Assembly: GCA_036399695.1 (NCBI GenBank) | Contig: DASWMP010000188.1 | Location: forward strand, 1 to 5,189 | DNA length: 5,189 nucleotides | From: DASVEE01 sp036399695 | GTDB taxonomy: Bacteria; Acidobacteriota; Thermoanaerobaculia; Gp7-AA8 | Direction of reading: 5' to 3' | Part shown: positions 1-5,189 of the stretch, one piece after another | Position numbering within the stretch: the stretch's first letter is position 1 | Layout of the letters: every line of letters starts with the position of its first letter | Notes under the pieces: model-generated | Told to the model about the DNA's origin: nothing | Seen by the model: the letters and a program-made list of their open reading frames with translations, nothing else | Database searches by the model: none | Made by a program: the position numbers and the translations under genes

Positions 1-2
1 AA

Positions 3-1241
3 GTGCCTGGCTATTCGTGGTACGCCCTCGGCGTCCTGACTCTCGTCTACGTCCTCAACTTCCTCGACCGCACCGTCTTCTACATCCTCATGGAGCCGAT
101 GAAGCGCGAGATGAAGTTCACGGACTTTCAGCTCGCGCTCCTCGGGACGCTCGCTTTCGTCATCTTCTACACGGCGCTCGGAATCCCGTTCGGCATCCTC
201 GCCGACCGCACCAGCCGGACGAAGGTCATCGCCGGCGGGCTGGCTGTCTGGAGCCTCTTCTCCGGCCTCACCGGCTTCGCCGACAGTTTCTGGACGATCT
301 TCTTCTGCCGCCTCATGGTCGGCGTCGGTGAAGCGACGCTCGGGCCGGCGGCCCTGTCGCTCCTCGGTGACTTCTTTCCCCCGCGCATGCGCGCCACCGT
401 GCAGTCGATCTACTCCACCGGCATCGCCTTCGGCGGCGGTCTGGCCTTCTTTCTCGGCGGCTGGATCGGCCAGTCCTACGGCTGGCGGCCGGCCTTCTAT
501 CTGCTCAGCTTCCCGGGCCTCTTCCTGGCCGTGCTCGTCTTCTTTCTGCGGGAAGAAGCGCGCGGACGGACGGAGACCGCCCCGAAACCTGCCGGCCGCG
601 GCGACTGGCGGCGCCTGTTCCGGTCCAAGACGCTCTGGCTGCTCTACACCGGCTACGCGCTCGTCGCCCTGGCCTCGAACAACCTCGGCATCTGGGGCGG
701 CGCGTTCTTCGTCCGCGTCCACGGCTTTCCGCTCCTCACGGTCGGCATCGCCGCCGGCCTCATCTCCATCGCCGTGGGCGTGCCGGCGATGATTCTCGGC
801 GGCTACTTCTCCGACAAGGTCAGCCGGCGCCTGGGCGGCGGACGCATGGCCTTTACCTCGGCCGTGGCGCTCGTCTCCGTCCCGCTCTGGCTCGCGCTCC
901 TGTTCGTGAACAACGTCCCGGTGCTGATCGCCGTCAACGTCGTCCTCTACGCGCTGGCGATCCTCTGGGTCGGCCCGGCGACCGCGGACGTCATCGACAT
1001 CGCCGGCCCCCATCTGCGGGGCCTGGCCATCGGGATCTTCTTCTCGATCGTCAACCTCACGGCCTACGGCATTGCCTCACCCATGATCGGGAAGATCAGC
1101 GATCTTCTCGGCGTGAATGCGGATCCGCAGCAGATGCGGTACTCGCTGCTGGTGTGCCCGGTTGCATGTGCCATCGGCGCCCTGTTGTTGTGGATTGGGA
1201 GCCGCGTCCGTGCCGCCGATCCAGGTACCACGGCACACTGA
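3..1241 (+). CDS. MFS permease, Spinster-like (5' end may be incomplete)
   Basis: Predicted inner-membrane secondary transporter of the major facilitator superfamily; substrate unknown. Seen over 412 residues: an opening hydrophobic segment with NFLDR at 19-23, the MFS motif A region GILADRTSRTK at 64-74 between TM2 and TM3, RLMVGVGEA at 103-111 (TM4), DFFPPRMRA at 123-131, a charged central loop at about 183-210, and a second motif A-like GGYFSDKVSRR at 266-276. About twelve hydrophobic segments are present, so the fold is essentially complete. The TLVYVLNFLDR, LADR, GVGEA and FFPPRMRA pattern is typical of Spinster-like MFS proteins. The start is uncertain: the first codon here is GTG at position 3, there is no room to see a ribosome binding site, and relatives usually have some residues before this point, so the true start is probably upstream. 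The last 146 bp run opposite the 3' end of the convergent KimA-like gene. Family call is strong; the substrate cannot be named. Confidence 0.9.
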   Translation: MPGYSWYALGVLTLVYVLNFLDRTVFYILMEPMKREMKFTDFQLALLGTLAFVIFYTALGIPFGILADRTSRTKVIAGGLAVWSLFSGLTGFADSFWTIFFCRLMVGVGEATLGPAALSLLGDFFPPRMRATVQSIYSTGIAFGGGLAFFLGGWIGQSYGWRPAFYLLSFPGLFLAVLVFFLREEARGRTETAPKPAGRGDWRRLFRSKTLWLLYTGYALVALASNNLGIWGGAFFVRVHGFPLLTVGIAAGLISIAVGVPAMILGGYFSDKVSRRLGGGRMAFTSAVALVSVPLWLALLFVNNVPVLIAVNVVLYALAILWVGPATADVIDIAGPHLRGLAIGIFFSIVNLTAYGIASPMIGKISDLLGVNADPQQMRYSLLVCPVACAIGALLLWIGSRVRAADPGTTAH

Positions 1242-3084
1242 TCACCGCCACCCGCTGGTTTCCTTTCAGCAGCAGCATCGAGCGCAGCACGTTCGCGCGA
1301 TGCGTGTGCAGCAGGTACTCCCACCATCTGCCCTCCACGAGGTCCGGCAGGATCACGGCGATCATCCCCGCGCGCTGTTTGCGGAACTCGTCGAGGTAGT
1401 CGAGCAGCGGCGTGAACAGCCGGCGGTACGGTGACGCGACGCAGACGAGCGGCACCGGCGCCTTTCCGGCGTTCGCGAGCGGCTCCTCCACGTGCTGCCG
1501 CCACGCGTTCTTCAGTGCATCCCCCTGCTCGGCATCGGCGTAGATGTGCACCGCCGTGACGTCGGACGTCATCGCCAGCGCGAAGCGGAGCGCCTTCTCC
1601 GTCAGGTTGTCCCACGACTTGACCGGGATCACCACCGCCACCGGCGGCGCTTCCGTCTCCACCTCCAGCGGCTCGTCGCGCTCCGTCTGCCGGTCGACTT
1701 TCCGGTAGTGATTGCGGATCATCCGGAAGAGCAGGAGCAGCGCCGGCAGCAGGACGATCGTGATCCAGGCGCCGTCGTGAAACTTGGCGACGATGATCAC
1801 GGCCAGCGCGATCGTCGTCGTCGCCGCGCCCAGCGCGTTGATCGTCAGCACGTGCCAGTGCCGCCGCGCGCCGAGCCGCAGCCAGTGCACGACCATCCCG
1901 GCCTGCGACAGCGCGAACGCGCTGAACGCGCCGACGGCGAACAGCGGGATGAGGTGCTCCGTGATCCCGCCGAACGCGATCAGCAGCAGCCCGGCCAGCG
2001 TTGACAGGACGACGATGCCGATCGAGTAGACCAGCCGCCTTCCCACGTTCGCGAACGCGTGCGGCAGAAAGTCGTCCTCCGCGATCATCCGGCAGAGCCG
2101 CGGAAAGCCGGCAAAGCTGGTGTTCGCCGAGAGGCAGAGCACCGCCAGCAGGCTGCCGATCGTCACGTAGTACAGCGGCCCCCGTCCCACGACCGCCGCC
2201 AGCAGCGACGACAGCACGCTCTGGTAGCCCGGCAGTTCCTGGTTCATCGCTCCGATCCCGTAGGCATGCGTGAGGTAGGCGATGCCTGCCAGCAGACAGC
2301 CGAGGATGAAGACGATCGTCGTCAGCGTCCGTTGCGCGTATCTCACGGCCGGATCCTTGAAGATCGGTACCCCGTTCGAGACCGCTTCGACCCCCGTCAT
2401 GGCCGTGCAGCCCGCGGCGAACGAGCGCAGCAGCATCCAGAGTCCGGCCGTCGCGGCGCCGGCAACGAGCGGCTTCGGCGGAATCACCGGCTGCGGATGC
2501 CCGCCGGCGCCGATCGTCTTCACGATCCCGATGCCGATGACCACCGCGAAAGCCACGACGAAGACGTACGTCGGCACCCCGAAGGCCACCCCCGACTCAC
2601 GCACGCCGCGCAGGTTGATCAGGGCGATGACGACGAGGATCGACAGACAGAGCGCCAGCGTGTGCTCGTGTAATGAGGGAAACGCCGACACCAGCGCCCC
2701 GACCCCCGCCGAAATGCCGACCGCCGCGTTGAGCACGTAATCGAGGATCAGCGCCGCCGCCGCGCACAGCCCGGCCCCGGTCCCGAGGTTCTCCTTCGCC
2801 ACCACGTACGACCCGCCGCCGTTCGGATAGGCGGCGATCGTCTGCCGGTACGAAAGATAGAGGATGAAGAGCAGGACGAGGATGACCGCCGTGATCGGCC
2901 GGATGAATCCGAGCCCGCCGGCACCGAGCGGAATCATGATCGCCAGCGCCGCCTCAGGCCCGTAAGCGGCCGAGGCCAGTGCATCGAGCCCGAGCACCGG
3001 CACCCCCCGCACCGCCCCGATCTTCGTATGTTCAGCTTCCCACGAGGCTAAACGCCGCCCTAGTAACGCTTTGGCCAAAGACAT
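1096..3084 (-). CDS. KimA/YdaO-like APC-superfamily permease, probable K+ uptake transporter
   Basis: Predicted inner-membrane transporter related to Bacillus subtilis KimA (YdaO), a proton-coupled K+ importer. From the GTG at 3150 the frame encodes 684 residues (that numbering is used here); from the ATG at 3084 it encodes 662. About twelve membrane segments lie between residues 50 and 478. Shared landmarks with KimA are LDALASAAYG (54-64), SYRQTIAAYPNGGGSYVVAKENLG (100-123), DYVL (137-140), CTAMTGVEAVSN (248-259), TEHLIPL (397-403) and KFHDGAW (456-462). A soluble domain of about 504-645 follows, resembling KimA's cytoplasmic dimerisation domain and ending in SVPWYL. I prefer ATG 3084 because it puts the conserved Asp (D56) 33 residues from the start, close to KimA (Asp36), and the 22 residues before it look unconserved and partly repeat-derived. 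The tail 646-684 is basic, Ser/Thr/Pro-rich and antisense to the MFS 3' end. Family call is strong; K+ specificity is inferred and several pore positions differ from KimA. Confidence 0.88.
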   Translation of the reverse strand: MSLAKALLGRRLASWEAEHTKIGAVRGVPVLGLDALASAAYGPEAALAIMIPLGAGGLGFIRPITAVILVLLFILYLSYRQTIAAYPNGGGSYVVAKENLGTGAGLCAAAALILDYVLNAAVGISAGVGALVSAFPSLHEHTLALCLSILVVIALINLRGVRESGVAFGVPTYVFVVAFAVVIGIGIVKTIGAGGHPQPVIPPKPLVAGAATAGLWMLLRSFAAGCTAMTGVEAVSNGVPIFKDPAVRYAQRTLTTIVFILGCLLAGIAYLTHAYGIGAMNQELPGYQSVLSSLLAAVVGRGPLYYVTIGSLLAVLCLSANTSFAGFPRLCRMIAEDDFLPHAFANVGRRLVYSIGIVVLSTLAGLLLIAFGGITEHLIPLFAVGAFSAFALSQAGMVVHWLRLGARRHWHVLTINALGAATTTIALAVIIVAKFHDGAWITIVLLPALLLLFRMIRNHYRKVDRQTERDEPLEVETEAPPVAVVIPVKSWDNLTEKALRFALAMTSDVTAVHIYADAEQGDALKNAWRQHVEEPLANAGKAPVPLVCVASPYRRLFTPLLDYLDEFRKQRAGMIAVILPDLVEGRWWEYLLHTHRANVLRSMLLLKGNQRVAVISVPWYLDRRHGRGSQSTTTGRRWHMQPGTPAASTASAADPHSRREDR

Positions 3085-3140
3085 CGCGGTTTGCGTCTGC
3101 TGCAAACGCAGCGCCGGGAGGGTAGGGGCCAGAAATGCCC

Positions 3141-3161
3141 CGTTCGCCACCGCACTCCGAG
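3141..3161 (-). repeat. 21-bp dispersed repeat, upstream copy (half-palindrome)
   Basis: Read on the minus strand, this stretch is identical over 21 bases to 5125-5145 on the plus strand. It starts CTCGGAGT and contains the core GCGGTGGCGAACG. The match stops right after the loop of the palindrome, so only the left arm is present here. It lies in the KimA-like leader and contains the alternative GTG start (3150-3148). Confidence 0.75.
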
Positions 3162-3216
3162 GCTTAGCCTGAGGCCATTGCGCCCTGAGAACCCACCCCG
3201 ACTCGAATAGCCGGTT

Positions 3217-3245
3217 TGTACAAGAAATCCGTCGGGCTCGTTCAA
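3217..3245 (-). promoter_or_regulatory. Candidate weak promoter for the KimA-like gene
   Basis: Read on the minus strand, TTGAAC (3245-3240) is followed after exactly 17 bases by TGTACA (3222-3217). The -35 is a fair match and the -10 a poor one (three of six consensus positions), so this is only a candidate. It would give a leader of about 125 nt to ATG 3084, containing the repeat at 3141-3161. Confidence 0.25.
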
Positions 3246-3299
3246 TCGCCGGACGAAGGCGCTGCCTATCTTGGGTCCATCACGACGGCACACCGTCAT

Positions 3300-3304
3300 G
3301 GAGG
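3300..3304 (+). promoter_or_regulatory. Ribosome binding site of the FixH-like gene
   Basis: GGAGG lies five bases upstream of ATG 3310. It overlaps the alternative in-frame ATG at 3298-3300, so it decides the start in favour of 3310. Confidence 0.7.
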
Positions 3305-3309
3305 ACCGC

Positions 3310-3786
3310 ATGAAGAACAAAGAAACCCAGAAGCACATCGCCAAACGTCTCGTCACTACGATGGCCGTCCTGGCCGTCATCACCGTCGCCGTCTCGGCTG
3401 GGGCCGGGATGCTGTTCAACCGCGTACCGAAGCCGCCGGCCGACCAGTTCGGCTTCGGACCGCGGACGTCCGCGCAGGGGCACTACACCGCCACCATCGA
3501 GTCGCCCGCCCAGCCGCTCAAGCCGCGGCGGATGCTCAAGCTGCAGGTGACGATCCGCGACGCCGCCGGCGCCCCGGTCGACGGAGCCACGATCGCCGTC
3601 GACGGCGGCATGCCGCAGCACGGCCACGGCCTGCCCACCCAGCCGCGCGTCACCCGCGGCCTCGGCGAAGGCCGGTACGAGATCGAAGGACTGCGCTTCA
3701 ACATGGGCGGTTGGTGGGAGCTGCACCTCGACATCTCCACCCCGGCCGCCGGCGCCGAGCGCGTCACCTTCAACCTGCAGGTCTGA
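3310..3786 (+). CDS. Membrane-anchored YtkA/FixH-like protein
   Basis: Protein of 158 residues, probably anchored in the inner membrane with its C-terminal domain in the periplasm. Seen: a basic N-terminus (MKNKETQKHIAKR), one hydrophobic segment at about 14-36, then a beta-rich domain of about 56-158. That domain has VDGGMPQHGHGLPTQP (97-112), GLGEGRYEIEGLRF (117-130) and NMGGWWELHLDI (131-142). The MPxHGHGLPT and GWWEL signatures fit the YtkA-like/FixH family; the Met101, His104, His106, Met132 and His139 side chains could bind a metal such as copper, which is inference. I chose ATG 3310 because GGAGG at 3300-3304 sits five bases before it; an in-frame TTG at 3271 and ATG at 3298 are less likely, since the ribosome site overlaps the latter. 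The diheme gene follows after 21 bp, indicating an operon. FixH in rhizobia is linked to cation pumping for cbb3 oxidase assembly, but no fixG, fixI or fixS gene is nearby, so that role should not be assumed. Confidence 0.82.
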   Translation: MKNKETQKHIAKRLVTTMAVLAVITVAVSAGAGMLFNRVPKPPADQFGFGPRTSAQGHYTATIESPAQPLKPRRMLKLQVTIRDAAGAPVDGATIAVDGGMPQHGHGLPTQPRVTRGLGEGRYEIEGLRFNMGGWWELHLDISTPAAGAERVTFNLQV

Positions 3787-3797
3787 GACGTCCCGCC

Positions 3798-3801
3798 GAG
3801 G
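3798..3801 (+). promoter_or_regulatory. Ribosome binding site of the diheme peroxidase gene
   Basis: GAGG lies six bases upstream of ATG 3808, inside the 21-bp gap after the FixH-like stop codon. It supports independent translation initiation on a shared transcript. Confidence 0.6.
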
Positions 3802-3807
3802 CCTGTC

Positions 3808-5094
3808 ATGAACAGCAGACGCATCGCCATCGCCGCCGTCGCCCTCATCCTCACCGTTGCACTGACCACCGTCGCCGCCACGCGCGGCGACCGGTGGTCG
3901 CAACGGTGGTCGGACGAGGAGCTCGACATCCTGCGCGGCCTCTCGCTCGCGGAGCTCGAGCCGCTGCCGCCTGACCCGACCAACCGCGTCGCCGACGATC
4001 CGCGCGCCGTGCAACTCGGGCAGCGGCTCTTCTTCGACGCCCGCCTCAGCTCGAACGGCAAAGTCTCGTGCGCCACCTGCCACCTGCCGGATCGCGAGTT
4101 CCAGGACGGCACGCCGCTGGCCAAAGGCGTCGGCACCACCGACCGCCGGACGATGCCCATCGCCGGCACCGCGTACAGCCCCTTCCTCTTCTGGGACGGC
4201 CGCAAGGACAGCCAGTGGGCGCAGGCCCTCGGCCCGCTCGAGAGCCCGGTGGAGCACGGCGGCTCGCGCGCCCAGTACGCCCACGTCATCGCCGAGCACT
4301 ATCGCGCTGACTACGAGCGCACGTTCGGACCGCTGCCCGAGCTGAGCGCCATCCCACGCGCCGCCGGCCCCGTGCCCGATGCCACGGCGCGCGCGGCCTG
4401 GGATGTGATGACGGACGAACAGCGCGTCGCCGTGACGCAGGTCTACGTCAACATCGGCAAAGCCATCGCCGCGTACGAACGGCGGCTGCAGTACGGGCCG
4501 TCGCGTTTCGACCGTTACGTCGAGGCGCTCGCGGAGGACGGACAGGCGGCCGCGAACCTGCTGAGCCGCGACGAAGTAGCCGGCCTGCGCCTCTTCATCG
4601 GCAAGGCCAACTGCACGCAGTGCCACAATGGCCCGCTCTTCACGAACAACGAGTTCCACAACACCGGCGTCCCCGCCGCCGCTGCCGTTGCCAAGGCCGA
4701 CCACGGCCGCACCACCGGCGCGAAGGACGTGCTGACGGACGAGTTCAACTGCCGCAGCCGCTGGAGCGACGCGAAAGGGGGGCAGTGCTCCGAGCTGGAG
4801 TTCCTCGTGTCCGAGGGGCACACGCTCGAGCGCGCGTTCAAGGTGCCGTCGCTGCGCAACGTCGCCGACCGCGCGCCCTACATGCACGCCGGGCAGTTCG
4901 CGAGCCTCGACGACGTCGTCGCCCACTACAACCGCGCGCCTGTTGCGCCCTCCGGCCACACCGAGCTCAAACCGCTGCGCCTCAACGCGAAGGAGCTCCA
5001 GCAGCTCGCGGCGTTCCTGCGCACGCTGAGCGGCGGCACCGCCGCCCCGCCCGAGCTGCTGCGCGATCCGCATCAGGAGGTGGCGCAACGTTAA
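3808..5094 (+). CDS. Periplasmic diheme cytochrome c peroxidase / MauG-like protein
   Basis: Protein of 428 residues exported to the periplasm, where it should carry two covalent c-type hemes. Seen: a signal peptide or anchor (RR at 4-5, hydrophobic 6-23, possible cleavage after VAA), first heme site CATCH at 88-92, FWDGRKDSQW at 128-137, QALGPLESPVEHG at 139-151, second heme site CTQCH at 269-273, FHNTGVP at 283-289, VPSLRNVADRAPYMHAG at 346-362, and VVAHYNR at 371-377. This order is diagnostic of the bacterial diheme peroxidase/MauG superfamily. These enzymes reduce H2O2 or use it to oxidise a partner protein. Tyr374 appears to sit where MauG has its axial Tyr and classical CcpA peroxidases a Met, which favours a MauG-like role; this rests on alignment by eye. 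Cys315 and Cys327 are extra, non-heme cysteines and could form a disulfide. ATG 3808 is preceded by GAGG (3798-3801) at six bases. It is cotranscribed with the FixH-like gene. Superfamily is near certain; the electron donor or substrate is unknown. Confidence 0.93.
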   Translation: MNSRRIAIAAVALILTVALTTVAATRGDRWSQRWSDEELDILRGLSLAELEPLPPDPTNRVADDPRAVQLGQRLFFDARLSSNGKVSCATCHLPDREFQDGTPLAKGVGTTDRRTMPIAGTAYSPFLFWDGRKDSQWAQALGPLESPVEHGGSRAQYAHVIAEHYRADYERTFGPLPELSAIPRAAGPVPDATARAAWDVMTDEQRVAVTQVYVNIGKAIAAYERRLQYGPSRFDRYVEALAEDGQAAANLLSRDEVAGLRLFIGKANCTQCHNGPLFTNNEFHNTGVPAAAAVAKADHGRTTGAKDVLTDEFNCRSRWSDAKGGQCSELEFLVSEGHTLERAFKVPSLRNVADRAPYMHAGQFASLDDVVAHYNRAPVAPSGHTELKPLRLNAKELQQLAAFLRTLSGGTAAPPELLRDPHQEVAQR

Positions 5095-5100
5095 CGCCAC
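5080..5100. repeat. Near-perfect palindrome across the diheme gene stop codon
   Basis: GTGGCG at 5080-5085 pairs with CGCCAC at 5095-5100, and the centre AACGTT (5088-5093) is itself palindromic. The stop codon TAA (5092-5094) lies inside it. The GTGGCG arm resembles the core of the nearby repeat. Confidence 0.4.
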
Positions 5101-5124
5101 TTGCCGCCGCATACCCGACACCAT

Positions 5125-5145
5125 CTCGGAGTGCGGTGGCGAACG
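5125..5145 (+). repeat. 21-bp dispersed repeat, downstream copy
   Basis: This copy is identical over 21 bases to the reverse complement of 3141-3161. Here the left arm GCGGTGGCG (5133-5141) is followed by its complementary right arm CGCCACCGC (5144-5152), giving a REP-like palindrome. It starts 31 bases after the diheme peroxidase stop codon. Confidence 0.75.
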
Positions 5146-5187
5146 CCACCGCTCTGCTACACGTGCAAAAGAGCGGTGGCTTTCTTT
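5145..5187 (+). terminator. Probable rho-independent terminator after the diheme gene
   Basis: Arms 5145-5155 (GCCACCGCTCT) and 5170-5180 (AGAGCGGTGGC) pair perfectly over 11 bp around a 14-base loop. A T-rich stretch, TTTCTTT, follows at 5181-5187. Stem strength and position 50 bases after the stop codon fit an intrinsic terminator for the FixH/diheme unit. The T tract is interrupted by a C, and the left arm can alternatively pair with 5133-5140. Confidence 0.6.
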
Positions 5188-5189
5188 CG

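Larger units (their letters stand above)
3162..3309. promoter_or_regulatory. Divergent intergenic region between the KimA-like and FixH-like genes
   Basis: This stretch must hold the promoter(s) of the FixH/diheme unit and of the KimA-like gene. It is locally less GC-rich around 3205-3230. A TTGTACAA palindrome lies at 3216-3223. No strong plus-strand sigma-70 pair was found. TATCTT at 3267-3272 is a possible -10 without a convincing -35. No riboswitch was recognised. Confidence 0.4.

Noticed and set aside
1242..1300. A terminator for the MFS gene just after its stop codon
   Set aside because: This stretch is coding sequence of the KimA-like gene, and no stem followed by a T run was found on the plus strand.
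1492..2740. Several plus-strand open frames of 90-204 codons inside the KimA-like gene
   Set aside because: Their Arg/Pro/Ser-rich composition is typical of out-of-frame readings of a GC-rich gene, and they oppose well-conserved membrane segments.
3085..3309. A c-di-AMP (ydaO-type) riboswitch upstream of the KimA-like gene
   Set aside because: KimA genes in Bacillus carry one, so it was looked for, but the characteristic conserved G/A-rich blocks and pseudo-symmetric stems were not seen. A covariance-model scan of this span on the minus strand would settle it.
3310..3786. Assignment of the small protein as FixH of a cbb3 oxidase assembly operon
   Set aside because: No fixG, fixI, fixS or ccoNOQP gene is visible; only the domain family is supported.
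3216..3974. 252-codon plus-strand frame overlapping the FixH-like and diheme starts
   Set aside because: It is an Arg/His/Pro-rich out-of-frame reading of both real genes; it crosses the heme gene's signal peptide region and has no recognisable domain.
3280..5124. 614-codon open frame on the minus strand opposite the FixH-like and diheme genes
   Set aside because: It is rich in Arg, Gly, Ala and Val without domain structure and lies antisense to two genes with clear motifs and ribosome sites. Long antisense frames are expected at this GC content.

Overview
This is a GC-rich bacterial window (roughly two thirds G+C by eye) with four protein-coding genes packed almost without gaps. Nothing in it fixes the taxon. 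The GC content, the KimA-type transporter, the MauG/CcpA-type diheme protein paired with a YtkA/FixH-like protein, and a GCGGTGGCGAAC-type palindromic repeat would suit an environmental lineage such as Acidobacteriota or Pseudomonadota; this is inference. No phage, transposase, CRISPR, tRNA or rRNA signal was seen.

Layout. (1) Positions 3-1241 (+) hold an MFS permease of the Spinster-like type whose first residues may lie upstream of the window. (2) Positions 1096-3084 (-, possible upstream GTG at 3150) hold a KimA/YdaO-like APC-superfamily transporter with a C-terminal cytoplasmic domain. It converges on the MFS gene and the two reading frames overlap by 146 bp, so no intergenic space or separate terminator exists there. 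(3) A divergent intergenic region (about 3162-3309) separates the transporter from a two-gene plus-strand unit. (4) That unit is a membrane-anchored YtkA/FixH-like protein (3310-3786) with a Met/His-rich loop, followed after 21 bp by a periplasmic diheme cytochrome c peroxidase/MauG-like protein (3808-5094). (5) The unit ends in a palindrome-rich tail (5080-5187) that can form a terminator-like hairpin.

How the parts work together. The FixH-like and diheme genes almost certainly form an operon; both products are predicted to face the periplasm, so the first may be a metal-handling or substrate partner of the second. The two transporters look unrelated to that pair and to each other. The most notable non-coding signal is an exact 21-bp repeat present in inverted orientation at 3141-3161 (upstream of the KimA-like gene) and 5125-5145 (downstream of the diheme gene), so that it brackets the FixH/diheme operon. 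The downstream copy sits in a three-arm structure in which one arm can pair with either of two partners. I found no clear evidence of a wholly new system; the repeat and the FixH-like/diheme pair are the best leads.
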